NCBI GenBank assembly: GCA_029844215.1
Contig: CM056738.1
Coordinates: 73,090,093-73,154,092, forward strand
From: Przewalskia tangutica
Taxonomy: Eukaryota; Streptophyta; Magnoliopsida; Solanales; Solanaceae
Length of the DNA stretch: 64,000 nucleotides
Direction: 5' to 3'
Shown: positions 18,771 to 30,219 of the stretch, piece by piece
How positions within the stretch are numbered: position 1 is the first letter of the stretch
How the letters are laid out: every line of letters begins with the position of its first letter
Program-made: the position numbers and the translations under genes
Notes under the pieces: generated by a model
Seen by the model: the letters and a program-made list of their open reading frames with translations, nothing else
Told to the model about the DNA's origin: nothing
Database searches by the model: none

Positions 18771-20228
18771 GTACATGTTTGGTCAAGCTTCTGTATTGTT
18801 TCTCAAAAACACTTCTTAGGCCAAACAGGTACTTTCCAGAAATAGAAATACATATTAAAAAAGTCAAAAAGTGTTTCTAGATAGGAAGACAAGCAAAAAC
18901 ACCAATTTAGTGCTTCTCGAGAAGTCTTTTTTGTCCATTAAATGATTTTTTTTTTACTCATTTACCCTTTCTTTTCACAAAATTTCTTATAATCTCATAT
19001 AATATCCTCATATAAAATAAAAATTTGAGAATGCGATAGAGCGGGGGAAGGGATAGGTGTGGGTAGAGATTCATATTTTTTAATATATTTTTTTAATAAA
19101 AGTAACAAAAAATATAAAATAAAAATTTGAGGATGGAGTGGGGGTTGGGGTTGGGGCATGGGGTAATAAAAAAAATTCATATTTTTTATAAATTATTTAT
19201 AAAAGTAAAAATATAAAATATAAATTTGAGAATGGAGTAGGGGTATGGGAGGTAAGAAAAATTCATATTTTCAATCATTTTTTATAAAAGTAACTAAAAA
19301 TATGAAATAGAACTTTGAGGATGAAGTAGGACAATGAGGTGGGGGTAGGGCGAGGGGAGATAAGAAAAAAAATCATTTTTTTTATAAATTGTTTATAAAA
19401 GTAAAAAAATATAAAATAGATTAATAGAAATTTGAGAATTGGGTAGGTGGACGGGTAGGGGAAGGTAAGAATTTTTTTTTATTTTCAATCATTTTTTATA
19501 CAAGTAACAAAAAATATGAAGTAGAAATTTGAGGAGGGGGGCGGGCAAGGGGGGGGGGGCGTAGCGCGGGGGATAAGAAAAAAATTCATATTTTTTATAA
19601 ATTGTTTATAAAAGTAAAAAAAAATATAAAATATAAATTTGAGAATGGGGGAAGGTGAGTGGTAAGAAAAAAATTCATATTTTAAATCATTTTTTATAAA
19701 AGTAAAAAAAATATGAAATGAAAATTTTAGGATGGGGTGGTGGTGGTGGGGGTATGTGGGTTAACGAGGTGGGGGTAAAAAATTCATATATTTTAGAAAA
19801 GAAAAATAAAACATGACAGAGAAATTTGAGAATGGGTGGAGGGAGTAGGTGTGGGTAGGGCGGGGGGTAGGTTTAGACATATTTGAGTCATTGACTATCA
19901 TATTGTCGTTACATTTTTTATGTACAATATAATGTTATTTTTTGATTAAAAATTGCAATTAAATAATTTTAAAAAAAAATTATTAAATTGTAAAGATATA
20001 CCAATTTTTAGAAACATAAGATATAAAAGAATATTTAAAATAGTTTTAAATCTATTAAAAAGAATATTCTAGTAAATTGCATAAATATGGGTCAAACAGG
20101 AAAGTGTATATGTTTCTCAGAAGTACTTCTATAATCATAGGTCAAACACCCTAACAGATTCTCTAAAAACAGTTTCGAACTACTTATAGGAAACAGAAAC
20201 ATTTTTCTCTTGGCCAAACAGACCCTTA
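18771..20228. mobile_element. Non-autonomous TIR element with internal minisatellite
   Basis: The left end (TACATGTTTGGTCAAGCTTCTG) and the inverse of the right end (GGGTCTGTTTGGCCAAGAG) share a GTTTGG(C/T)CAAG terminal repeat. Flanking TTAATTAG and TTATTAGG resemble an imperfect 8-bp target duplication. There is no transposase. Almost all the interior is a degenerate tandem array (18990-19870). hAT-like is the best guess from the 8-bp duplication. Confidence 0.45.
18990..19870 (+). repeat. Degenerate ~90-110 bp tandem array (A-rich/G-rich alternating)
   Basis: Each unit has TTCATATTTTTTATAAATT, then AAAAGTAAAAAATATAAAAT, then AATTTGAGAATGGGG and a G-rich tail of variable length. About eight or nine units are seen. 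The G-rich parts (for example 19535-19572) have G runs up to 11. Unit boundaries are only approximate. Confidence 0.6.
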
Positions 20229-20330
20229 TTAGGTAAGTCTTCCATTTATAAAGCTTTGTATAACGAAATTATTTTAATCTACCAGTGAATAAATTTGTGT
20301 CGTATGCTATTATTTATTATTTTTCTTAGT

Positions 20331-20656
20331 ATGTGTTTGGTTGAGGTTATTTTAAGTTTATAAGTGCTTTTTTTTAAATAAGAACTTATTCAAATATTGA
20401 GAAATGTTTGGTTGAGCTTATTTTAATCTCATAAGTGTTTTTTTTTAAATAAACACTTATTCTAAAAGCCCAAAATTTTGACTTTTTGGAGTAGAGGTAA
20501 AATGACTTAAATTTTTTGGCTTTTTGTACAAAAGTGTTTTTTGATTGACAACCAAACACCTAACAACTTTTTGATAAAAGTTCTACTTGAAAAAACTTTA
20601 TTTATAAAAACTCATACTCCTATAAGCTCTTTTTAATAAGTTGTATCAAATGGAGT
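20331..20656. mobile_element. Probable MITE
   Basis: A 330-bp AT-rich segment. It starts ATGTGTTTGGTTGAG and its far end inverted reads CATTTGATACAACTTATT; it contains two copies of TTTGGTTGAGSTTATTTTAA. No coding space and no clear target duplication, so the call is tentative. Confidence 0.3.
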
Positions 20657-20662
20657 CATAAA

Positions 20663-21622
20663 TCATTGCCATCGAAATTGTTGATGCTGCGGCACGCCAT
20701 CAAATCGGCCGTTGTTGTGCAATCGCCATCGAAATCGCTGTCTTGATCGGCGATGGTATCGCTGAGGCAGCGCCGTCATTGCGGCTTTGCCTTTTCCGCG
20801 ACCTTCCTTATTTCTTGTCCTCGCCTCTTCGTAGACCGCTTCCACCGCGGCTCTGCTGCTGTCCAGCGGTGGTGGAGCAGTGGTGATGGTCGGCGACTGC
20901 ATGTTGTCAACGGCTAATGCTTTTTTATTATGCTCATCCTGTTTAGCACGTCGTGCTTCTTCCAACAACAATTGTGAACGCGCCTTGTTGAAAGATGGAA
21001 ATGGATCAGCCTGTTGAATCATTGTTTCAAGAGTATCATACTCTCCTTTCGGTAATCCTTCAACGAGTTGTAGTATCATCTTAGTATCAGAAACAGATGT
21101 CCCAACATCAGAAAGTTGATCAGCAACAAGTTTCAGTTGTTTGTAGTAGTCGGTCATGTTGTTAAAATTCTCAAGGCGTGTGTTGTTGAAATGCTCCTCT
21201 AAATACACCTCCCTAGTATTTTTATTATCTTGAAATATTTCCTCAAGGCGTACCCAAAGTTCGCGTGCCGAAGAACCTGTTTTCAGTATAGTGCACAACA
21301 AGTCCTTAGAGATGGTACCATAGATCCATTGTTTGACAATGGCGTCAAGACGGCATCATGTTGAATCGTCAATGTCAGAAGGGCGAGGGATTGACTCATC
21401 AATATGGTCGAGCACGTTATACGCACAAACATGAATATAAAACAGTTCCACCCACATAGAGTATTGACAGTTTTCTTGATCAAGAATAATAGGGACAAAA
21501 TTCTTGATGTTTGTGACAACAAAAGTCGAATGAAAAGAAGACTTTGAGGAAGGAGGTGGGGTGTCAACTAAGCAGGTAGAACCAGTAGATTTAGGAGAGA
21601 TAGGAAGAGACATGGTAGTCAC
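20663..21622 (-). pseudogene. Ty1/copia gag (UBN2-type) remnant
   Basis: Minus-strand gag of a copia element, split by frameshifts near 21290-21360. The N-terminal part has FVVTNIKNFVPIILDQENC and YSMWVELFYIH, typical of the capsid domain start. The longer frame (21301 to 20663) has LWVRLEEIFQDNKNTREVYL, LVADQLSDVG and LQLVEGLPKGEYDTLETMI, the classic copia gag block. It ends in an Arg-rich, Gly-rich tail, and no zinc knuckle or pol follows, because the sequence changes to a MITE at about 20660. The primer site and an LTR lie upstream at 21714-21840. It would form capsid-like particles if intact. Related to, but distinct from, the gag at 29383-29845. Confidence 0.8.
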
Positions 21623-21713
21623 ATGGTTTGAAAGTCAAGAGAAGCACCGCGACCGAGAAGGAAAGGGGAGCGGTTTTTCGAAGAAGAAAATACTTTAGGG
21701 TTTAGGGATTGTA

Positions 21714-21727
21714 GGCTACTGATACCA
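21714..21727 (-). other. Primer-binding site of the minus-strand copia element
   Basis: On the minus strand TGGTATCAGTAGCC directly follows an LTR ending ATATCTTACA. It is an iMet-type site with an extra T. It sits about 90 bases before the gag start, as normal. Confidence 0.7.
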
Positions 21728-21840
21728 TGTAAGATATTGAAATAATTTCCCTTAGAGATTTCTTTCATTAATCAAAATATATATAGTTGTACAAAGGTGA
21801 TTCCTAATACAGTAAGAATCCTAAGTTACCTTAAATACAT
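21728..21840 (-). repeat. LTR (3' part) of the minus-strand copia element
   Basis: The end adjoining the primer site is clear (21728). The outer start is uncertain; TGTATTTAAGGTAACTTAGG, reading from about 21840, is the best candidate. No second LTR is visible below 20660, so the element is truncated. Confidence 0.45.
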
Positions 21841-24546
21841 GATACTAATAAATACAATATATACTATGAATATTTGAATAATATTCGTTAATAAAAACCT
21901 CTTTAGTTGAGGTCTAATAATGAAAAACTACAAAAGAATGTGATTTTGCCAATTCTAGCTGCCCTAAGACAAAATATGCGCAAACATGCATCAAATGAAA
22001 ACATACATCTATATATTAGGCAGGCACCAAACAAAATCTCACAATAACTTATACATCCATAAATAGGAAAAAGAGGTAATAAGCACATGATGTCTGGCCT
22101 TAATCAATTTATATATTCAAATTGCATTGTAGTGGATATATGTTTTTATTTGTAAAACGATACAATTGAATTTGTATATGTGCGTATAATAATGAGTGTA
22201 CGGGGAATAGTAACTAACTATTACAAGTGCTTCGAAAGGATAAACACTAAAATATTATAATAGAAACAAACTTGTATCGGCCAACAAGAATTATGGCCAC
22301 AACAATCTCTTGAGTTCTTGAATCAATCTTGAATCTTTATTCCAACTGTAGCAAGATCCTTGAATTTTGATAACCTGAAATCAATAGACGTTAAATCTCT
22401 ACTTGTTACAACTGTGTTGAGTCGAGTGTTTAACACTTTATCCTTAAGACAAGATTGCCCTTCTGAATCCAAGCCTACCCTACCCGAAATTTGCAGCTAT
22501 TGATGTAGCCTCTTGTCGATACTACTAGTCTTCTCGCTACCTACTAGAAAAATATGTTTTTACGTTAACAGGCAATTGTCTCCCAAAATAAAGCATCAAA
22601 CTATCACTTGTGCAAAGCAAACACAAGTGATTCTAGCGAAGAAAACAAACACAAAACGATTGCTGAAGAATGAAAAAAAAAACTTTCATGAACTGATTTT
22701 TATCAAGACTTGTGTCTTGTGTATTATGTTGTGTCTTCTTACTCAAATCAGAATAAGGTTTCAATATATAGTGTTTAGGATGAGGAGATGTGTTAATAGG
22801 GCTATTAAGAGGGTTGTTAAGAGGCACAATGAAGGCCAAAAATGTTTTGGAATAAGTGCAAAACGTTTGAGAAGGTTAATGTCATAAAAACCTGTTGGTT
22901 TCCCATTGCTGGTATCTCACTGGTCATGGGCGCCGCGACATTGAAGCATTGGCGCCGCGGCGCTTGCCAACTTTGCCTTCTTGAAACTTCAGGGACCAAA
23001 CTGTAAAAAATATAAAATTTGGGGTCAAAAAAGATAATATTAGAAGAAGCCCAACAACCCAACCCGACCCGAACCTAGCCTTGGACCCGAGCACACCTAG
23101 GTCCTCCCTCCTTCAAACACATGGGTTACCCATTTGGGTCCCAAACCCTTATCCATTCTTTAGGCTTATAAAATGAATAATTCTTCATTTTCCCACCGAT
23201 GTGGTAGATTTGTCCAATACCATAATTTCATGCCTCGAACACTTACTTTGTGGATCAATATCTCTTTCATTTCTCAATGAAATTTGATGATCATTGGCCT
23301 TACGGCCATCTACTCACTTGATAGATTATGCACGAGTTAAGAATCAAAGTCTCCAACATGCGGAACCATGGTGTTTAAGTCATTAAAGATGGGCGGACGC
23401 AACTCCCATCAAAGGCAAATTTCCAACAGTATATGTGTTTAAGGACACGTGAATCTCAAGTGACACGTTAAATAAGAATTCTAGATGAATTATACTGAAA
23501 GCGGATAATAACAAGAAAAAGTAAGGTAATGCTTAGCCTGAGTCTTATGACAACTTCTGACAAAATGACGATAACTTGTATGAAAGCACAGAAAATAAGA
23601 GAATATCAATGAGTATTTTGTAATAGCTAGAATCTCATCCATTACAATGGAATAATGTGTTCTATTTATACATGAGCTACACGGATACACAACCAACGAA
23701 ATATGATCTCATAAATATAGGAGAATGAATGTTGTAATAATTGGACAATCAATATCTCCATAAATGCCATTAAGTTCCATTGGAATTTAGTAACGGTCGT
23801 CCGTTACAACCCAAACGGCTCTCAGGCTCCTCTATTAATGCAGTGCAAGCCGGGCCCCTGCACTCATGCATACCTAGTCTGCAGTGTCGTAGGCTGACGT
23901 GACTCTGACTCAGTATCATGCTCCACATGTCACATTATAATTCGTACAATATCATACGAATTTTGCCCTATACATATGTATCACTATCTTGTACCTAAAA
24001 TGGCGCGATCGAGACAAATCTTCTCCTTTTCCCTATTCAAGAACCAACTAGATCTCCTCCAAATATAGTATTAAAGTACATTTGTTTTCATTTTGTGGAC
24101 AAATCAGTATACATAGATTTCTAATTTATCATTCATCTTCAAACAAGCCAAACCAAGAAGATTTTCCCTTTGAATGGAATTCGCCCCGTGGTGGAGACGG
24201 ATGATCAACTAGTTCATCAAGTTGTTAGTGTCCGTTTCTTTAGTTAGTTAGAAAATCAGTGAATCAAGCTACTCACGCTTTAGTTAAGGCGGTTGTTTCT
24301 ATGTCTTGATGGAATGGGGGTTTGTTCCGCCATCTTTTATTTATGATGTACTTACTTTTGATTTGAGTAATAATTGAGAAGACAACTTTAAAAAAAATTA
24401 ATAAAATGTTTACTCACACCGCTCAAAAGCCACCATCACAACTGACGCCACTGCTAGCACCTTTGGTTTTGTTACCATGAGGGTACATCTTCTTGTAGCT
24501 AAGGCACCAACACAAGAGTCCTATATGAGTAACATGAAACCTGTTT
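21841..24546. other. Long AT-rich region without a recognised gene
   Basis: Only short frames with no domains. Two minus-strand stretches look LTR-like. One starts TGTTGGAAATTTGCC at about 23429 and runs to about 22900, with a TATAAG box near 23165. The other has a TATAAATAGAACAC promoter-like motif at about 23665. Neither has a primer site or partner. The ORF at 22513-22887 has no recognisable features. Confidence 0.4.
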
Positions 24547-24554
24547 CCATAGCT

Positions 24555-25244
24555 AGTGTTTATCGGACCGTCCGGCCCGTATCGGCTTTCGGAATCGGTT
24601 CGATAAGCTTACCGTCCGGACCAGACCGGATCGGTAAGGTTTCTGTCCCGAACGATCCGGCCCGACCGAAACCTTATCGGTCGGTTCGGTCCGACGGTAA
24701 GAATTTTCCGGGTCGGGCCATTTTTTTTTTAAATTGAATTTCCAATACTGAAATTGACATTCTCGGACGCGGTGCCATGCAATTTTTGCGTTGAAATCAA
24801 TTGTACATCGCGAGATATTTAGATTTGAAAAGGGGCAAAACGTAACGATTTGGGGGAAAAGTGAAATTGAGGGGCAATATGGACGTTTTTGGAGAAATCG
24901 GAGGAATCAAACTGCGGTAGCAGTTTGGTCGCCCCCGTATCGAAAAAATACGCGAAATCAAAAAAATAGGCAAACGGACGTCCGAGCGCAGTTATGACCA
25001 TATAAAGTTTGATCAATTTACAACTAATTAGAGTGATGCGAGGTGGCTTTGGCTGGGTCGGGGCTGGCTGGAGGGGACTGGGGTGGTGGGGACCGACACG
25101 GTATTTTATCGGGTTACCGGTCAGGTTCATATCGGTCGTATTTGTTTGATATTCGATCCGACCGTTAGGTTTTGATCCGATTTGGTCCGATCGGTCCGGT
25201 TTCGATCCGGTTCTCGAGTATATCCGAACCACTAACAGCCCTAG
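24555..25244. mobile_element. Non-autonomous hAT element, 690 bp, with perfect 8-bp target duplication
   Basis: CCATAGCT occurs on both sides (24547-24554 and 25245-25252), the 8-bp duplication expected for hAT. The ends are imperfect inverted repeats (AGTGTTTATCGGACC at left; CTAGGGCTGTTAGTGGTTCGG for the right end inverted). Both sub-ends are packed with CGGTCCG/CGGACCG motifs in opposite orientations, the usual transposase-binding design. No transposase. Open frames at 24477-25232 come from these motifs. Confidence 0.7.
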
Positions 25245-25252
25245 CCATAGCT

Positions 25253-25564
25253 ATATTCTCACCCCACTTCTTCGAATCCATTTAATTTTAATTTTCCTGT
25301 GGTGATTAATTTCGAGGTCATCTCCTTAAATAGGCATGTCTTCATGAGATAAACAAATGATCGTTAGAGAGGAATATGGAGTAAAGAATTTGTCGTCCAA
25401 AGAGTTTAACTTTAAGGGGTGTGTTCGGTATGGTATGAAAACATTTAATTAGACAAGAAATCAATTTTTTCATATTTTGGTTGGTAAAAATAGTTTGATT
25501 CTTTTGTTAAAGAAAAATAAGTTCTTTCTAGTTGATATAGCAAAAACAATTAATACTAAGTTTC
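25253..25564. other. AT-rich spacer, nothing recognised
   Basis: No frame, tRNA or terminal repeat seen between the hAT element and the SINE. Confidence 0.5.
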
Positions 25565-25578
25565 ATAAGTCGCATGTC

Positions 25579-25794
25579 AACCCGCAAGGGTAGCCAAGTT
25601 GGTGTAGCAGTAGAGCGCGGGACCGCAAGGTCACGAGTTCGATCCCCTGCATAAACCTTCTTGGTTGAGCCTGTCACACATGGCTTGCCAAGTGTGGTTT
25701 ACATGGCTGACGTGGTTTGCGTGCTTTGCGTCGGTCAGGGTTTACCACATGCGCACTCGAAAGAGTAGCGGTGCGGTTCCTTCACAACAAAAAA
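25579..25794 (+). mobile_element. tRNA-derived SINE, 216 bp
   Basis: A tRNA-like head contains an A-box-like TAGCCAAGTTGGTGTAGCAG and a B box GAGTTCGATCCCC about 35 bases on. A non-tRNA body follows, ending in a short A-rich tail (ACAACAAAAAA). It is bracketed by a perfect 14-bp direct repeat, ATAAGTCGCATGTC (25565-25578 and 25795-25808), the target duplication of LINE-mediated insertion. Pol III would transcribe it and a LINE RT would mobilise it. The family name cannot be fixed from the sequence alone. Confidence 0.8.
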
Positions 25795-25808
25795 ATAAGT
25801 CGCATGTC

Positions 25809-26420
25809 GCTTATTCTTCACCTTCCCACCCCTAATGCCCCGATTCCCACCCTCGCCACCCACCTGATATTCGACCCTCTACTCCCGTCCCATAATGTTT
25901 TTCTAAATTACGTATAAATATTTTTAAAATAATAATTTATATGTACTTTAACAAATAGTAAAAATAAATACAGTAATCATTTATTTTCTAACACAAAAAT
26001 TAAGTAAAGAAAATTCTTCATATCAAACCCACCCTTAAACTCATGACATATTTAAGATCTAAAAATGTATCTTTCTTTCTTAAATTTTGTGTCTCATCAG
26101 ACACATAATTTGAAATTAAGGGAGTAACCCATAAGTGCATATTGCAAATTATAATACTCTTTTCTTTCATAATAAGTAATGTTTTTAGCTTATGCATACC
26201 GCTTAAAAAATTGTTCATTCCTTGAATATTATGAGTGTTTTTACTAATTTAACTTTAATTACTGTCTAGAAAAAAAAGAATTTACTTATGATTCTTGATT
26301 ATGTAAATATGAGTAATTTTAAAAAAATAAGGTTGATTTTGTTATTGAAATCCTAAAGCTGTCAATTATTTTGAAATGAAATGAAAATCTAAAACACCAT
26401 TTATTTAGATCGCAATTTAG
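25809..26420. other. AT-rich spacer, nothing recognised
   Basis: No gene or terminal repeats seen. It ends where a duplicate of the copia pol tail begins. Confidence 0.5.
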
Positions 26421-26879
26421 ACCTTCCGACAAATCCATTGACTATATGAAAAAAGGATATGATAACAATGTTCCCTCCTTTCATTAATTGTCAATCCTCC
26501 TTGATCACGAATTTTTTCTTTTATCTTTTCTTTATATTTTTTATTTGTTTTTCCCATATAAATTGTCTACTTTTACTTTTATTCGAATAATACATATATG
26601 CTTGCAACAAAAGTGCCCCATTTGCAAGAAACATAGGCGCTTCGTATCTCATATAATCGATTGCATTACATATAAATTTATGATCAGTGATATACTTTAA
26701 AACACACAAAATTGACGTTGAAGGTGATTTAATTATGTCTGATTTTATTCTGGATGAACATTATAATGTTTTAAAAGGGCCATCATGTGGTGGAAATAAT
26801 TACTACTCACTCTGAAAGAAGTCTTCAACTTTCCATGATTGTCCATAAAAATGTACGGATTCTACTTCCTTAGTTCACA
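26421..26879 (+). repeat. Duplicate of the copia pol tail and 3' region
   Basis: Starts AGACCTTCCGACAAATCCA and matches 31879-32290 with few differences, including the codons for DYMKKGYDNNVPSFH. It leads directly into the R1 repeat block, as it does at 32290. Confidence 0.7.
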
Positions 26880-27805
26880 TTGATACTGATGCATCTGCAC
26901 GTATTACGTGAGAGTGCTCGACGAATATCTTATTTTTTAAAATAAGTATTTTTGACTTTCCAAAAACTTGGTCAAATAGGCTAATGAATGCGTACATCAA
27001 AAGCAAAAAATCGGTAATAATAAATAAAAAATGAATATAACTTACATATATTCATAGTGCAAAAAGATACATCACACTCAATTTATGTGTTGTAGCAGAC
27101 TAGGGGTGAGCGGGTCTGGGTACCCTACCATATTTTACTACCCGGACCCTACCCTGTAAAAGACCGATTCCTAAATTTACTACTCGAAACCTACCCGTAG
27201 CAATCATTACTCGGAACCTACCCGGACCCTGCGGTTCCGGATAGGTTCCCGAGTACCCGTGCTCACCCTATAACTGAAGTTGATTGATGGATATTGTATG
27301 AGCTATATTTGATCAGGGGAAGGTAGTATCACAAAAAAAAAATCCTTGTAGCATGGGAAAGGATGTGTTATCCTATCTCAACAGGTGGACTAAACTTTGT
27401 TGGGATCTTACACATAAAATTGATAAACTATGGATTAGATGGATCCATACATATAATATCAAGGACCAATAATTGAGGGATTTTCCTATTTCTCAACAAG
27501 CTAGTTGCATGATTAGAAAGATCACGCTTTCAGAGCTATGTTGCAATTAAATGCATCGGTGGTCGAGTAAGAGTATGATCAAGAGATGTTATCTACAATT
27601 TGGGGATCTCCCAAGGATACAATAGAACTAAATCAAATGCCCAAGAGTATGAGCAAGAGATGTTATCTACAACTATTGGGATCTCCCAAGAATACAATGA
27701 GAACTAAATTAAATGCCCCAAAGATTTGGGCCAATAAATTAAATGCCCCAAAGATCAAAACTAAATAATTTAAATGGAGGGTGGGTTCATAGGTTAGATA
27801 TCGGT
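26880..27805. repeat. Dispersed repeat block R1, copy 2
   Basis: Same order as 12247-13173: leader, MITE (27101-27270), 78-bp tandem pair (about 27570-27715). It contains several single-base losses relative to the first copy. Confidence 0.7.
27101..27270. mobile_element. hAT-like MITE, 170 bp (same insertion as 12463)
   Basis: Ends TAGGGGTGAGC and GCTCACCCTA are intact. The flanks are the same as at 12463, so it is a duplicate, not an independent insertion. Confidence 0.6.
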
Positions 27806-28637
27806 GGTTATTAGATGGGTACATCAAAAGCAAATTTTTGTAATGACAAATAAAAGCGAACATATACATAGTGCAAAAACATACCATCAAACTCAATTTA
27901 CATGTTGTAGCAGATTATGTACTTCATTTTCTAAGTAAAAAGTTACTCATAATTGTCTATGAGTAATTTTTTTTAATACTAATAGTATAAAAATAGTATA
28001 TAGTATTATTATATAAATCTTAAACTCATATAAATTTCAGTGAAAATAGTCGAAGAGAGAATTGAATAGTACTAGCAGAAATTGCAGTTCAATGTTAAGT
28101 TTTTGTATTCATGATGAATCATGTAAAGTGTTAACATAGTTTATATAGTACAAGAGTAGATGTGTAAAAGAAATTAAGAGTTAAGACTTTAAAAATGTCT
28201 GAGCACAGGTTGAGCAGGGACCTCTAGTGTGTGAGACTAGCGTGATAACCAACTACACCACCCAGACACTTTTGCTGAACAACTATCATACTTTACAAAT
28301 TACAGATCAATGCTAAAAAGAACATTGATCAATGATAAGATTTAGTATCAATCAATGATACTAGATCATTGATGATGAGATCTAGTATCAATCAATGATA
28401 GTTGCAGATCATTTAAAACAGATTGAACATTAAGTAACAAATATTTTCACACCAAAAAGAAATAAGATCCTTTGAATTAAATTTTTTAATTAAGAATAAG
28501 ATTACAACTCTATTTTATGTGTTTACACCAAGCCAATATATGCATGTCATGTGTTTCAATATAAAATTATTTTACTTAACCATGATTAACTAACATGTAT
28601 TTTTACTTCATTATATCATTTAATCAAGATAAATTTG
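27806..28637. repeat. tRNA-bearing repeat block, copy C, cut by a deletion
   Basis: Follows copy B, then copy A, up to ATCAAGATAAATTT. It then jumps to sequence equivalent to 5870 (TGTTGGGCGATGGGG). About 4.2 kb present in copy 1 (1701-5869) is missing, with only about 3 bp of shared TGT at the join. Confidence 0.7.
28196..28267 (-). pseudogene. tRNA-Val (CAC) copy with a damaged T arm
   Basis: The acceptor, D arm and anticodon arm (CTAGT-CTCACAC-ACTAG) are kept. The T-arm region reads GGTCCCTGCTCAACCTGTGC in place of GGTCCCCGATTCGAACCCGGGC, destroying the B box. The damage falls at CG/CHG-rich bases, so base-calling error is possible. Confidence 0.65.
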
Positions 28638-29324
28638 TTGGGCGATGGGGATGGATATAAAGTGGTCAGTGATGGGCCATGGTCAGTGAGTTTGTGAAAT
28701 TTCTTTGGTATGTTTTGGGTTGGGTAGAGTTTAGGTATTAGGTATTTAATTTGGGTAGTGTGTTATTAGTTTTAGGTGTATTATTTAATTAGTGGTAAAT
28801 TAAATTATTTAAATATAATCCTAGGTGTTTTATTAGTTTTAGCTTGGATTTTTATTATTACAATAATAAATGCGGGCGTGCTATTAGTGCTTAATATTTT
28901 ATAATGCGATGTTATTAAAATCTTATTTATTATGCGTATTTTGCGATGTTAAATTAAAATTGAATGGGATTTAGATTATCATTAAATTATTTAAATGCTA
29001 AATGGTATGATATTTAAGGATTGTTTAATGCTTTTATAAATGCAGCGTTGTTATTAAAGCATGTATTAGATTAAAATTAATTTAAATTACAAATAATATT
29101 AATGAAATTGTTTGTTATTAAAATGACGAATGCGGACGTGAGACTCAAAGTGTGTTTAATACTCTACGTAAAATGTGGTGCCATTATTAAATCGTTTATT
29201 TATGCGTGCATTAATGTTTTATTGTTGCATTTTATTATTATAAAATTGTAAAAAAATATTTTAAAAAATTAGTGTAATTTTATAGTTAATGACTGGACGG
29301 GAGGGTCAAAATTGGGTGTCAACA
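28636..29324 (-). mobile_element. 5' end of the Tat/Ogre-type LTR (remnant)
   Basis: On the minus strand the LTR starts at 29324 with TGTTGACACCCAATTTTGAC, close to TGTTGACAGTCAATTTTGAC at 32931. From 28804 down to 28636 it overlaps the sequence at 5870-6040, so it supplies the end missing from the LTR at 2691-6040. ATAAT follows at 29325. Confidence 0.75.
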
Positions 29325-29382
29325 ATAATTACACCAAATACAAACACTATTCTCTTCTTATTTTTGTTTGCAGTGTGAAACT

Positions 29383-30219
29383 ATGGCCGAAAAAACAAAA
29401 CTTACATCCTGCTCTTGTCGTCAATAACGTCAAGAACTTTATTTTCATAACACTTGAAATGGAAAAGAGACAATACACCTCTTGGGTGGAATTGTTCAAA
29501 ATTCATTGTCGCGTTTATGAGGTGATAAACCATATCATTCCTTCCGAGTCATCATCGGACACCCCTGCGGTGGACAAAAAGCTATCATCCCGTACAAATG
29601 GTATAGTCCTTCAATGGATTTATGGTACTATATCAAATGATCTTTTACATACCATACCAGAGCCGAACTCTACGACTCAACATGCGTGGGAACGTTTACA
29701 AAATATATTTCAAGATAACAAAATTTCTATGGTTGTATATCTTGAACACCAATTTACTAATGTTAAATTGGATGATTTCTCCAACGTTTCTGCCTATTGT
29801 CAAGAATTGAAGGTGCTTGCAGACCAACTGTCTAATGTTGGTTAGCCGGTTACAAATCAAAGGTTGGTCCTTTAATTAATTACCGGATTGAATGAATAAT
29901 ATGATGGAGTCACTACGTTTATTCAACAGAGCAATCCATTGCATCCATTCTACGAGGCTCGTCGAGGTTGATTCTTGAAAAAACACGAAAAGGAAAACAG
30001 GCATCCTCGGAGATAGCGCCGGAACGCCTCGTTTCCACTAATTCTTTTTCCTCAGATTTTCAACAACAAAATTCTGATTCTGGTAGCGTCGGAAATCGAA
30101 ACAATAATGGTAAAAAATATGGCTCAAACATTAATAATAACAAAGGAGAAAATAATGGTGGAAAGGGACGGGGAAGGGGTGACGGCCAGCCAACTGTTAG
30201 TAGCAACAAAACCGGGTAG
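29383..30219 (+). pseudogene. Ty1/copia gag (UBN2-type), frameshifted
   Basis: The ATG at 29383 (MAEKTK) shifts frame almost at once into LHPALVVNNVKNFIFITLEM, then SWVELFKIHCRVYEVINHI and AWERLQNIFQDNKISMVVYL, the gag capsid block. It stops at 29843-29845 after LADQLSNVG. A later frame (29968-30219) has a Ser/Asn-rich stretch and GKGRGRGDGQP, the usual low-complexity end of gag. A zinc knuckle is not evident. Several stops and shifts make it inactive. Confidence 0.8.

Noticed and set aside
22513..22887. 124-codon frame in the AT-rich middle region
   Set aside because: No domain, no homologous copy in the window, and composition typical of non-coding AT-rich DNA.
24477..25232. Three frames of 68-137 codons
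   Set aside because: They are read from the CGGTCCG-type subterminal motifs of a hAT derivative.
28196..28267. Calling the third tRNA-Val functional
   Set aside because: The B-box region is destroyed as written; only the 1251 and 13471 copies have near-complete arms.
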